64,000 bases of DNA, from NCBI GenBank assembly GCA_965205385.1, contig CBDBGS010000008.1, forward strand, positions 1,116,001-1,180,000. Direction: 5' to 3'. Positions 33,566 to 41,930 of this stretch are shown here, in pieces; positions within the stretch are counted from its first letter, which is position 1; each line of letters begins with the position of its first letter. Source of the stretch: CATOSP01 sp965205385 (lineage in GTDB: Bacteria; Chloroflexota; Dehalococcoidia; Lucifugimonadales; UBA3495). The notes beneath the pieces are model-generated. The model had not been told where the DNA came from. It did not search any database and saw only the letters and a program-made list of their open reading frames with translations. The translations under genes were made by a program, and so were the position numbers.

Positions 33566-33603
33566 CCGAGGAGGACGGTACAAGTGTATAAGGGCAGCCG
33601 GAG

Positions 33604-35472
33604 TTAAATGCTCTGCTTGACCAGCAGGGCCAACGAACGGGTCATTCCTGGTACGGCGGCTATCTCGTCCACCGATGCCTGCTTGATGCCGCCGAGGGAA
33701 CCGAACTTCCGCATCAACATCCGCTTCCGTTTTGGGCCGATGCCGTTCACGGAGTCTATGGGGGAACGCAGGCTACTCTTGCTGCGCAAGTTACGGTGGT
33801 AGGTTATCGCGAATCGGTGCGCTTCATCCCGGATTCGTTGCACCAAGTACAAGGCCTGCGAGTCACGGGGGAGGATAATCGGCTCCGGTGTGTGGGGTAC
33901 GTAAAGCCACTCGTTCTCCTTGGCCAGGGAAGCCAGGGGCACGTTGTCCAATCCCATCTCCAACAGCACTTCGAGGGCGGCGGAGAGCTGACCCTTTCCC
34001 CCGTCGATCAATACCAGATCGGGGAATATGCCCCATGTCTCGTCTGAGGGACGTGTGCCGTCGTTATCCTGTTGCTTCTGCTTGGCGCGTACCTCCGCCA
34101 TCCGGTTGAACCGCCGGCGCAGCACCTCTCTCATGCTCTCGAAATCGTCCACGCCTTCCACCGACTTTACCCGGAAGCGCCGGTAGTGGGCGGGTTTGGG
34201 CGCGCCGTCCTCGAAGACGACCATGCTTCCGACGGTATTGGTGCCCTGGATATGGGAGATGTCGTAGCATTCCATGCGGCGGAGATCGGTAGGCAGGCTC
34301 AACTCTTCGCGCAGCTCAGACATCGCCCGTTGGATGATGTCGGTCTTGTCCAACCACCTGACACGGTATTGGTTAAGTCCCTGACGGGCATTCTCCGCGA
34401 CCAGGTCGATCAGTTTCTTGTGTTGCCCGCGCATGGGAAGAGCAATGCGGACGCTCTTGCCTCTGAGACCTTGGAGCCATTCCCGGATTAACTCTTCTTC
34501 CTCCACGGCGTGTTGGACCAGGATGCGCGGCGGAATCTCGGACGCGAACTGGTAGAATTGCTTGATGAACTGACCGATGACCAGCCCCGGATCGTCTTCT
34601 TGCGCCCCTTCCATGAAGAAATGGTCGCGACCGACGAGTTTGTTGTGCCGGACGAAGAAGACCTCCACCCAGGTCTCTTGGTTCTCCTGGGCCAGGGCGA
34701 TCAAATCCATGTCGCTCACCGGATTGGCGTCGACCTTGATGCGCTGTTCCTCCGCCACCCGTTCCACGCTGCGCATCCGGTCGCGCAACACGGCGGCCCG
34801 CTCAAACTCCAGGCTATCCGAGGCCTTCTGCATGTTGTCTTGCAGGTCCTGGGTAACCGCTTCCGTATCCCCTTCCATGAACAGGACGACCTGCCGGATT
34901 ACTTCGTCGTAGTCTTCCTTGGTGGCGTAGCCCGTGCAGGGAGCAACGCAGCGGTTGATGAAGAATTCCAGACAGGGCCGCGGGTCCTTCCCGGTAATGT
35001 TTTTGGTGCAGGACCGGTATGGGAAGAGGCGCTTGACCAAGTCCATGGTCTTTCGCACCGTACCGGCGGTTGCGAAGGGGCCGAAGTATCGCGCGCCGTC
35101 GTTGGCCACCCTGCGGGTGATATATACCCGAGGGAATTCCTCGTTCAGGGCGATCTTCAGGTAGGGATAGGTCTTATCGTCTTTGAGTCTAGCGTTGTAC
35201 CTGGGCCGGTGGCGTTTGATAAGGGTGTTTTCCAGTATCAGGGCTTCGGCCTCGGTATCCGTGACGATACATTCGAAGTCGTCCAACTGTCCCAGCATGC
35301 GGCGTGTCTTGTTGGGGAGGTTCGAAGGGGAGCCGAAGTAGGTGCGGAGGCGGTTGCTAAGGACGCTGGCCTTGCCGACGTACAGAACGTTGCCCCGGGC
35401 GTCTTTCATGATGTAAACGCCGGGTCTGTCTGGCGCCGCCAGCAAGCGGCGTTCGAATATGGAAGCGGCCAT
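33604..35472 (-). CDS. uvrC: Excinuclease ABC subunit C
   Basis: A 622-residue UvrC, which makes both incisions in nucleotide excision repair. GIY-YIG domain at residues 17-95 (GVYIMKDARGNVLYVGKA), Cys-rich CLEFFINRCVAPC, UVR segment about 205-240 (SLEFERAAVLRDRM), the RNase H-like C-terminal nuclease (ECYDISHIQGTNTVGSMVVF, LVLIDGGKGQ), and terminal helix-hairpin-helix repeats (SVNGIGPKRKRMLM). Complete. ATG 35472 has no good Shine-Dalgarno and starts five bases after the small membrane gene, so coupling is likely. Confidence 0.96.
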   Translation of the reverse strand: MAASIFERRLLAAPDRPGVYIMKDARGNVLYVGKASVLSNRLRTYFGSPSNLPNKTRRMLGQLDDFECIVTDTEAEALILENTLIKRHRPRYNARLKDDKTYPYLKIALNEEFPRVYITRRVANDGARYFGPFATAGTVRKTMDLVKRLFPYRSCTKNITGKDPRPCLEFFINRCVAPCTGYATKEDYDEVIRQVVLFMEGDTEAVTQDLQDNMQKASDSLEFERAAVLRDRMRSVERVAEEQRIKVDANPVSDMDLIALAQENQETWVEVFFVRHNKLVGRDHFFMEGAQEDDPGLVIGQFIKQFYQFASEIPPRILVQHAVEEEELIREWLQGLRGKSVRIALPMRGQHKKLIDLVAENARQGLNQYRVRWLDKTDIIQRAMSELREELSLPTDLRRMECYDISHIQGTNTVGSMVVFEDGAPKPAHYRRFRVKSVEGVDDFESMREVLRRRFNRMAEVRAKQKQQDNDGTRPSDETWGIFPDLVLIDGGKGQLSAALEVLLEMGLDNVPLASLAKENEWLYVPHTPEPIILPRDSQALYLVQRIRDEAHRFAITYHRNLRSKSSLRSPIDSVNGIGPKRKRMLMRKFGSLGGIKQASVDEIAAVPGMTRSLALLVKQSI

Positions 35473-35477
35473 GGATG

Positions 35478-35837
35478 CTAGACAACGAAAGTGAGTGCCA
35501 CAATGACCGCCACCACCGCTCCGGCTAGGGACAGTATCCTTTTGATCTCGGCCCCGACGTAACGGGCGGTGTTTGAGGGTTCCCGCCTGTTGCGCGGCGA
35601 CGCGGAAGACCTGGCTACTGGGCTGGGTCGCGCTGGCGCGGGAGCTGGCCGGTCAGCCGTGGCGACTGCGGGAGTGGGGCGGGCGCTTTCGGGTATTTGG
35701 CTCGAGGCGGTCTCACCGTTGGTTGATGGGCGAGACGTGATGGCGGCGGGTATCCCCCTGGGGCCCCGCTGCTGCTTCTTACGGCGTTGGTTGAGCTGCG
35801 ATTGACGCGATGCAATCCGGCGGGCTTTACCTGGCAT
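35478..35837 (-). CDS. Small tail-anchored-like membrane protein, unknown
   Basis: A 119-residue protein: a very basic N-terminus (MPGKARRIASRQSQLNQRRK), a Pro/Ala/Ser-rich middle of about 60 residues, and a single C-terminal membrane helix (LSLAGAVVAVIVALTFVV). That layout suggests a protein anchored by its tail with a basic, perhaps nucleic-acid- or membrane-binding, head. No family recognised. GGGAGGAG upstream. It is the first gene of a transcript with uvrC. Confidence 0.6.
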   Translation of the reverse strand: MPGKARRIASRQSQLNQRRKKQQRGPRGIPAAITSRPSTNGETASSQIPESARPTPAVATADRPAPAPARPSPVARSSASPRNRREPSNTARYVGAEIKRILSLAGAVVAVIVALTFVV

Positions 35838-35914
35838 GGGGACCTATCTCCTCCCGACCATGATACCACTGCCTGAACCGCAAGTGTCCCCGTGGTCCTG
35901 GCTACTACCCAACC

Positions 35915-35920
35915 ACTATA
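35915..35920 (-). promoter_or_regulatory. -10 element of the small-protein/uvrC operon
   Basis: TATAGT on the minus strand, about 80 bases before the start at 35837; the matching -35 (TGCCCA) is weak. Confidence 0.4.
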
Positions 35921-35938
35921 ACAGTAATTGACATAATT

Positions 35939-35981
35939 GGGCAGCGGCGCGGCGGGCGTCTCCTGAGCAATTCCGCTGCCC
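35939..35981 (-). terminator. Hairpin behind the Xer recombinase gene
   Basis: GGGCAGCGG (35939-35947) and CCGCTGCCC (35973-35981) are perfectly complementary across a 25-base spacer; an outer AATT pair extends the stem with a small bulge. On the minus strand AT-rich sequence follows. It may end the xer transcript and also lies just upstream of the uvrC-operon promoter. Confidence 0.4.
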
Positions 35982-35998
35982 TCAATTGGCCCCGCTAA

Positions 35999-36913
35999 CT
36001 AGGCCCTAGGGTGGCTCTTTTCGTATTCTTGATGGACGTAGTTGTCGGTCAGATGGGTATAGACCTGGGTGGTGGAGATGCTGGAGTGGCCCAACAGCTC
36101 TTGCACGTGCCTGAGAGACGCCCCGTTCTGCAGTAGGTGGGTGGCGAAGCTGTGCCTAAGGGTGTGGGGGGTGATATGGGCTTCGATCTTGGCCTTCGCG
36201 CCGTATGTTTTCAAGACGTTCCAGACCCACTGGCGCGTCAGACGCTCGCCTCGGTGGTTGACGAATAGGGCCTTCTGGTCTTTGCGTGAACCCAGCAACC
36301 TCACCCTGCCCTTCTTCAGGTAGGATTTCAGGGCAGACGTAGCCTTGGGGTAGAGGTAGACGATGCGTTCCTTGGAGCCCTTGCCCCAACACCGGATGTA
36401 CGATTCGCTGAGGTCAAGGCTCTGGACGTCCAAAGACACCAGTTCCCCAACTCTCAGTCCGGTGGCGTAGAGTAGTTCTAGGATTGTGGCGTCCCGCTGA
36501 CCCTCGGGCGTACCCGCGTTGCTGGCGCTGTCCAAGAGCCGGCTGACCTCTTTCTCGGTGAGGTACTTTGGCAGATTGCGGCCAACCTTGGGCGAGCCGA
36601 GGGACTGGGTAGGGTCTTCAGTGATCGTGCCGTTTTCAGAGAGGAAACCGAAGAAGGACTTGATGGAGGCTACCTTGCGGGCGGTGGTGGTGTCGCGGTA
36701 GCCCTTGGCGTCGCGAAGGTTCTCGATGTAGTCATTTAACAGGTTTAGATCGACGTACTGCCAGGGGCTGTGGCCGTTGCCCAAGGGCTTCCCCTTCTGC
36801 TGGTAGTAATCCCAGAATTGGCTGAGGTCGTTGCGGTAGGCGTCCGAAGTATTGCGGGAGAACCCCTTCTCGACAATAAGATGCTCTAAAAAGGACTGAA
36901 TAGCCTGTTCCAT
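35999..36913 (-). CDS. Tyrosine recombinase XerC/XerD
   Basis: A 304-residue site-specific recombinase that resolves chromosome dimers. SAM-like N-terminal domain up to about residue 95; catalytic residues in ATGLRVGELVSL (Arg), HTLRHSFATHLL (His, Arg), LGHSSISTTQVYTHL (His and nucleophile Tyr). Complete, with no sign of an integrase-type extension, so a housekeeping Xer is most likely. Start ATG 36913 with AAAGGAT; an in-frame GTG at 36931 is the alternative. Confidence 0.9.
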   Translation of the reverse strand: MEQAIQSFLEHLIVEKGFSRNTSDAYRNDLSQFWDYYQQKGKPLGNGHSPWQYVDLNLLNDYIENLRDAKGYRDTTTARKVASIKSFFGFLSENGTITEDPTQSLGSPKVGRNLPKYLTEKEVSRLLDSASNAGTPEGQRDATILELLYATGLRVGELVSLDVQSLDLSESYIRCWGKGSKERIVYLYPKATSALKSYLKKGRVRLLGSRKDQKALFVNHRGERLTRQWVWNVLKTYGAKAKIEAHITPHTLRHSFATHLLQNGASLRHVQELLGHSSISTTQVYTHLTDNYVHQEYEKSHPRA

Positions 36914-37145
36914 GTTTGCATATCCTTTCACCTAAGGCGCAAAGTCCGCCAAGGGCGTAAAAAAGATGGTACGGTCGGTAGACCGCCGCACCAGTAATCG
37001 TGATAGTTGCTACTTTAGCACACAGGCTACGGCCCTCTTTCGTAGCGCCGGTGCGAGTTAAATCCGGTTCGGTGCGTCAATGTCTCTGCCTCTGTACCCT
37101 TCTGGCCCGGCTCCCGGTACACGCTAGCGCGTCACCCAAACTAAT
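36914..37145. other. Intergenic region upstream of xer
   Basis: About 230 bases. A short stem CGGTC/GACCG with a 4-base loop lies near 36972; no clear promoter or gene is seen. The stretch 37046-37140 shows no coding pattern. Confidence 0.4.
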
Positions 37146-37183
37146 AAATGCCCCTTCCCGCAGGATCGCGGGAAGGGGCATTT
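37146..37183 (-). terminator. Strong terminator of the thiolase-like gene
   Basis: A perfect 16-bp stem (AAATGCCCCTTCCCGC at 37146-37161 with its complement at 37168-37183) and a 6-base loop. On the minus strand it ends in CATTTATTAGTTTGG. It is 30 bases after the stop at 37213 and is the strongest intrinsic-terminator candidate in the window. Confidence 0.75.
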
Positions 37184-37212
37184 GGTTCCAGCTTTGAGCC
37201 TAGATCGGGAGG

Positions 37213-38388
37213 CTAGTCCCTGCCCAGGACCACCGTGCCGGTGGAGGAAAGAGAGCCGCCGGTGCCGTTGACCACCGAGGTCTTTGGGTTCTGCGTGGGG
37301 TCCCGCCGGCCCTTGACCTGCCGGTCGCCGGCTTCGCCCCGAAGCTGACGCACCGCCTCCACCAATAGGAAGCTGCCGTACATGCCGGGGTGTGTATAGG
37401 AAAGGCCGCCGCCGCTGGTGTTCAGCGAGAAATCTCCGCCGGGCGCGGTCCGCTGACCCGCCACGAAGTCCGCCGCCTCACCGGGGCCGCAAAAGCCGAG
37501 CGCTTCAAGAGTGAGCATCACCGTGTAGGTGAAAGAGTCGTAAATCATGGTTAGGTCGATGTCGTCTGTGGTCATCCCCGCCCGGCCGAAGGCCTTGGGG
37601 CCCGTTTCCCTGGCAATCAACGACGTTAGTGACGGCATCATGCTAATCATGTTGTGATCGTGGCTCTCCGCCGCGCCCAACACCCAGACCGGTTCCTTGG
37701 CGCAATTCCGTGCCCTGTCCGCTGTCGTGACGATAATCGACGCGCCTGAGTCGGTGACCAAACAACAGTCAAAAAGATGGAAAGGCCAAGCCACCCACCT
37801 GGAGTTGTGGTAGTCGTCGAAGCTCATGGGCGTCTCATGCATCGCGGCCTTGGGGTTGAGATTCGCCCACTTGCGGGTTGAGACGGCGATCTCGGCCATT
37901 CCCTGCCGTGTCTTGTCCTCGCCGTATTGGTGCATGTACCGGGAGCAAGCCAAGGCGTAGTTAATCGGGGGCCCTATCATCCCGTAAGGGGCTTCGTACT
38001 GTGCCGTTGGCTGGTTGGGGTCTCCTCCGACCCTGCCCCTGGTCGAGCGCCCAGCCTGACCGTGGGTAATGAGGGCCACCTCGCAGAATCCGGCTCGGAT
38101 GGCCGCGACGGCGTGGGCCACGTGGATCACGAAGGAAGAGCCGCCAACCGATGTATTGTCGGTGTACCCGGGCTGGATTCCCAAGTATTCGGCGGTTGCC
38201 AGGGTCGAGAAGCCGGCGGTGAAGAGGCCGTCAACGTCGGACTTGGATAGTCCCGCGTCTGCCAGGGCGTTGTGCGCCGCCTCGGCGTGGTGCTGCAGTG
38301 ACGACTTGTTCGGGACGGTGCCCATCTCATCGGACTCGGCGACGCCCACAATGGCGATGTCGCGCTGTCCTTGAGCGCTAGATGTCAT
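37213..38388 (-). CDS. Thiolase-superfamily protein without the nucleophilic cysteine
   Basis: A 391-residue member of the SCP2-thiolase-like group. It has VGGSSFVIHVAHAVAAIRAG where true thiolases have the Cys nucleophile; Ser-Ser occupies the place. The second catalytic region GGGLSYTHPGMYG keeps the His, and the terminal NGTGGSLSSTG replaces the usual C-x-G. Related proteins (Ltp2/DitF type) act as retro-aldolases with a DUF35 partner; none is next to this gene. Function is therefore more likely aldol cleavage or CoA-ester binding than thiolysis. ATG 38388. Confidence 0.85.
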   Translation of the reverse strand: MTSSAQGQRDIAIVGVAESDEMGTVPNKSSLQHHAEAAHNALADAGLSKSDVDGLFTAGFSTLATAEYLGIQPGYTDNTSVGGSSFVIHVAHAVAAIRAGFCEVALITHGQAGRSTRGRVGGDPNQPTAQYEAPYGMIGPPINYALACSRYMHQYGEDKTRQGMAEIAVSTRKWANLNPKAAMHETPMSFDDYHNSRWVAWPFHLFDCCLVTDSGASIIVTTADRARNCAKEPVWVLGAAESHDHNMISMMPSLTSLIARETGPKAFGRAGMTTDDIDLTMIYDSFTYTVMLTLEALGFCGPGEAADFVAGQRTAPGGDFSLNTSGGGLSYTHPGMYGSFLLVEAVRQLRGEAGDRQVKGRRDPTQNPKTSVVNGTGGSLSSTGTVVLGRD

Positions 38389-38628
38389 TCCAATACCCTC
38401 TGGTCAGGAGTGTTGTGCCGGAAGCTGGGCCATTGGGCCGCGAGGGGTCTAAGGCTGGGGAGATCGTACACCAACCGGCCCCCAACAACAACCACCGGTC
38501 CGCCCTTCCACAAATCGCGGGGACTTCTGTTTCATGGCCCCGTGGGTGCGGTCGCCGCACGTGATAAAATGCCTAGAAACAAGCAAGCGTGCGAACTCGC
38601 TTCAGGCGCGTATCGCTCCGAGGTAGCC

Positions 38629-39279
38629 ATGCCCCACAACTTCTGGATGGTAGTTTGTAACCAGACGAATTTTGGGATAACCCGCGACATGGGATTCAAA
38701 CTGCTGGGTTTGAAGGGTCAGCACCGTCGCAAGGTCCAACGGATCGGGTCCGGGGACCGGATACTGTTTTACGTCACCCATCTCCGCAGGTTCACCGCCA
38801 CGGCCACCGCCACGGCCTCCTACGTCGAAGATGTCACCCCCATCTGGGAGAAGGAAGGGGTTGCCGACTGGCCCTACCGGGTCCAGACCAAGCCGGAAAT
38901 CATCCTGACCGACAGCCAGTTTATCGACGCCAATCTCCTGGCCCCAAGGCTGGACTATGTGAGGCGTTGGGCGCCCGAGAACTGGTATATGGCGTTCCAG
39001 GGCAACTTGCACCTGCTGCCCAAGAGCGATTTTCTTCTCATCGAAGAGGAAATGAAGAAGCTCAGCCTGGGTGAGAAATACAACCGCGACGCCGCACCTC
39101 CGATTACGGAGCCCGCCCGAAGGAAGAAGGGCGGATCGAGACGGGGCCGCAACCGGGACTCCGCAAGGACCAGTCCTCAGGCCGCCAGTCCCCAGACCGA
39201 GAATGCCGTCGATAACGGAGGCGCTCAGGCGCCCCAACGCCGCCCCGCCGTCCAGGCCAGGGGAAGGGCAACCAGCTAA
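38629..39279 (+). CDS. EVE domain protein with basic C-terminal tail
   Basis: A 216-residue protein. Residues 1-145 form an EVE (PUA-like) domain: FWMVVCNQTNFGITRDMGF, GDRILFYVTHLRRFTATATA and YRVQTKPEIILTD. EVE domains relate to YTH and ASCH and bind modified bases in RNA or DNA. The last 65 residues are Arg/Lys/Ser-rich (ARRKKGGSRRGRNRDSAR) and probably unstructured. ATG 38629 with GAGG upstream; a TAAAAT at 38565 may be the -10 box. SRPBCC gene follows by 17 bases. Confidence 0.82.
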   Translation: MPHNFWMVVCNQTNFGITRDMGFKLLGLKGQHRRKVQRIGSGDRILFYVTHLRRFTATATATASYVEDVTPIWEKEGVADWPYRVQTKPEIILTDSQFIDANLLAPRLDYVRRWAPENWYMAFQGNLHLLPKSDFLLIEEEMKKLSLGEKYNRDAAPPITEPARRKKGGSRRGRNRDSARTSPQAASPQTENAVDNGGAQAPQRRPAVQARGRATS

Positions 39280-39296
39280 CGGAGGGCGAGCCACCC

Positions 39297-39794
39297 ATGA
39301 CTTTTGGTCCGGGCGGAATTCATGATTCTGCCGAAGATAGGGAAATTGTCGTCAACCGTACGTTTCAAGCTCGGCCGGAACTGGTGTGGTTGGCATGGAC
39401 AGAGCGGGAGCGAATTGAGCAGTGGTGGGGACCGGAGGGGATGTCCACGACTGTTGAAGAGATGGACCTTCGCCCCGGCGGCAGGTGGAAATACGTTATG
39501 AAGGCGCCCGATGGGACCCAATACCCCGTCGAAGGCATCTTCGCTGACATCATAGAACCGGAACTGCTGGTGGCCACCGATGAGTTCGGCGAGGACTTTC
39601 AATACTCCGGAGACCTTCCCCAGGGAGTCGTGACCTCGGTGTCTCTGAGAGACACAGGGACAGGCACCGAGATGACATTGCGAATGGTCCACCGGTCGGC
39701 GGAAGACAGGGCGGTCCACGAACAAATGGGTGTGGAGGGCGGCTGGAATTCCAGCTTCAACCGCTTGGACCGGTATTTGGCCAGCCTGGAGTAG
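39297..39794 (+). CDS. SRPBCC (AHSA1-like) domain protein
   Basis: A 165-residue START-like domain: IVVNRTFQARPELVWLAWTE, IEQWWGPEGM, MDLRPGGRWKYVM and GGWNSSFNRLDRYLASLE match the AHSA1/polyketide cyclase-like group. Binds a small hydrophobic ligand in relatives; the ligand is unknown here. It follows the EVE gene closely and converges on queG. A small palindrome (CCGGAGA-C-TCTCCGG) overlaps the region just after the stop. Confidence 0.85.
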   Translation: MTFGPGGIHDSAEDREIVVNRTFQARPELVWLAWTERERIEQWWGPEGMSTTVEEMDLRPGGRWKYVMKAPDGTQYPVEGIFADIIEPELLVATDEFGEDFQYSGDLPQGVVTSVSLRDTGTGTEMTLRMVHRSAEDRAVHEQMGVEGGWNSSFNRLDRYLASLE

Positions 39795-39946
39795 CCCGGA
39801 GACTCTCCGGTGTGGGCGATGCTGGCAATTCGGAAGCCGGGTTGTCGGTATAGCTCCGGGAGCCTCACGCACCCCGCCAGATCTAACACTGATACGAAAG
39901 CCCCGCATCAAATGTCCTAAGCCGACATCCGGCCTCTGAACCGGTC

Positions 39947-41203
39947 CTACGACGACGGACCGGCCAGTCCAACTTCTCCGGCAGCGCAGATTTCTTCCAG
40001 GGCCCACTCCATCTCCCGCAATACTTCAGGATCGGTTTCCCGGGCCAAGGCGAACTCAAGGGCTATCCTGGCTTCATGGGTACCGATCCGTCCCAGAGCC
40101 CATGCCCCATGGCCACGTACCAGCGGGCTACCCTTGCGCGACACCTCGGCAAGCGCCGGAACCGTCTCCGGATCGCCCAGGTTTCCCAGGGCCACGCAGG
40201 CGTTACGCTGCATCCCCTCCCATTTTGCGCGCATGATGGGCGTGCCGCGGAACCTCTGCCGAAACTCTTCCTCTGTCATTTTGAGCAGACCCACCAGGTC
40301 CACTGTTCCTAACCCGCCGTTTCTGACCGCATCTCTGCCGGTAGTGGGTGACCACCCTGTGCCCGGCTGTTTCGAGGATAGATTTCCCTGCGGCTCACCG
40401 CGTTCCCAAACTGAAGGCTCCGCCATATCCGCCTTGCGGTTGACCGGGCATACCTCCTGGCAAATGTCGCACCCGAACACCCAGTCCAGCATTTGCGGGC
40501 GCAACTCCCTCGGAATCGCCCCCCTGTTCTCGATGGTCTGGTATGAGATGCAGCGGGTATTGTCGATGACATAGGGAGCGACGATAGCTCCGGTGGGGCA
40601 AGCGTCGATGCACCGGACGCACGAACCGCAAGTCTTGGCCAAAGGTCGGTCGGCAGTGAGTTCCAGGTCTGTGAGCAACTGTCCCAGGAACACCCAAGAC
40701 CCATGAGTAGGCGTAAGGATGTTGGTATTCTTGCCAAACCAGCCGAGGCCCGACCTGTTGGCCGCGGCACGGTCGAGCATCGGCCCGTCGTCAACGTACC
40801 ACCGGGCGGATATCTCGGACGCGAGAGAATCGGACAGACTCTCGGCTAGCGCCCGCATCCGGCGTTTCATCACGCGGTGGTAGTCCCGAAGCCGGGCGTA
40901 GCGGGCCACCTTACCCGTGTTGGACGCAGGGGCTGACTCGCCCTCCTCCGGGAACAGGTAGCTCATACCCAGGCAGATGATGGAACGCGCCCCAGGCAGC
41001 AGGGTTGCCGGACCAGCGCCCCGGCGCACTCGAGACTCGTTGAACCAGGGCAGGCCGTCCATGTGACCGTCCTGAATACGCTCGAGGGTGATATCCCGGT
41101 CGGCGGAAAATTCCTCGGCGGTTGTTATCCGCACCAGGTCGAAGCCGTGGTCCCGGGCGTGCCGCTTTACTAGCTCTTCAACTTCTAAATTGGTTACCGG
41201 CAT
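39947..41203 (-). CDS. queG: Epoxyqueuosine reductase
   Basis: A 418-residue cobalamin- and Fe-S-dependent enzyme for the last step of queuosine synthesis in tRNA. Features: YHRVMKRRMRAL, WYVDDGPMLDRAAANRSGLG, the two [4Fe-4S] clusters (CGSCVRCIDACPTGAI and CDICQEVCPVN) and a C-terminal HEAT-like region (VALGNLGDPETVPAL, HGAWALGRIGT). Start ATG 41203 (a GTG lies one codon upstream). Other queuosine genes are outside the window. Confidence 0.94.
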   Translation of the reverse strand: MPVTNLEVEELVKRHARDHGFDLVRITTAEEFSADRDITLERIQDGHMDGLPWFNESRVRRGAGPATLLPGARSIICLGMSYLFPEEGESAPASNTGKVARYARLRDYHRVMKRRMRALAESLSDSLASEISARWYVDDGPMLDRAAANRSGLGWFGKNTNILTPTHGSWVFLGQLLTDLELTADRPLAKTCGSCVRCIDACPTGAIVAPYVIDNTRCISYQTIENRGAIPRELRPQMLDWVFGCDICQEVCPVNRKADMAEPSVWERGEPQGNLSSKQPGTGWSPTTGRDAVRNGGLGTVDLVGLLKMTEEEFRQRFRGTPIMRAKWEGMQRNACVALGNLGDPETVPALAEVSRKGSPLVRGHGAWALGRIGTHEARIALEFALARETDPEVLREMEWALEEICAAGEVGLAGPSS

Positions 41204-41221
41204 CACAAGGTCCAGCGGGCC

Positions 41222-41740
41222 TCAGATATTCTCACCCAGGAACCTTCCCTGGTAGCCTTGGCTGACTGGCCGTGCCAGGTGGAAGAACACGAGTTGGAGC
41301 AACCTGGCGTTTTTCTGTACTCGGTAGCCGTCTGGGTGGTGAATGATGAGCAAAGCTTGGGACCGGCCCCGATACCCCGCGTCCCAGACGGCGGTGTGGA
41401 GGGACGCGCCGCTGCGCAACAGGCTGGAGCGGGTGCGTCCCAGGGCCATGAGATCCAGGGGCAGGTTGACTACCTCGTTGAAAGTCAGCAGGTAAGGACC
41501 GGGGATAAGCCGCAGCCACTCATCCGTGTCGAACGCAATTGGCTCGGCATCAGAAACCTCCCTCTGGTCCAGGCCCGCCCCCATGCTTCCGCAGGAAGTC
41601 AGGCGGCTGGCGTTCCGTAACGTCAGGTCGAACCCGTTGGGTTGAAGCTGTTCATCCAGGGAAAGGTACTGTTCGATCAGAGGAGGTTTGCCGAGGACCA
41701 GATCGCCAATAGACTCTCTATCCAACGCGGTTGAAGTCAT
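41222..41740 (-). CDS. dUTPase / dCTP deaminase-like protein
   Basis: A 172-residue trimeric-fold protein. LGRTRSSLLRSGASLH and TAVWDAGYRGRSQALLII match the dCTP deaminase/dUTPase superfamily. The catalytic Glu of dCTP deaminase (in LEL or LEF) is replaced (ALLI), as in the Pyrococcus dUTPase, so dUTP hydrolysis is the better guess. The ATG at 41740 has GGGGAG five bases upstream; a longer reading to 41860 carries no conserved sequence. It starts the short queG transcript. Confidence 0.82.
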   Translation of the reverse strand: MTSTALDRESIGDLVLGKPPLIEQYLSLDEQLQPNGFDLTLRNASRLTSCGSMGAGLDQREVSDAEPIAFDTDEWLRLIPGPYLLTFNEVVNLPLDLMALGRTRSSLLRSGASLHTAVWDAGYRGRSQALLIIHHPDGYRVQKNARLLQLVFFHLARPVSQGYQGRFLGENI

Positions 41741-41930
41741 TGCGCTCCCCGTGTGGCTGATTGGGGTAATAAGCCACAAATGATGAGCCCGGAGACCGCC
41801 GTCCGGATGGTTCGGTCTACCCGGGCTCGTATGGCAATTGGTTTGATATGGGCCCCCCACGGGCGGGTCTCGTTGGATGTCAGGCAGAGCGGGAAAGCCC
41901 TGAATCCCTCAACCAACCCCAACCCGGGGG

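Noticed and set aside
34510..35481. 323-codon plus-strand frame
   Set aside because: Antisense shadow of uvrC, a clear full-length gene.
35999..36913. Xer recombinase as a phage or island integrase
   Set aside because: Length and motifs fit housekeeping XerC/D, and no attachment-site repeats or tRNA gene flank it.
38629..39279. EVE protein as part of an antiviral defence island
   Set aside because: No restriction, methylation or nuclease genes next to it; neighbours are a SRPBCC protein and metabolic genes.
38602..39294. 230-codon minus-strand frame
   Set aside because: Antisense of the EVE gene, which has conserved motifs.
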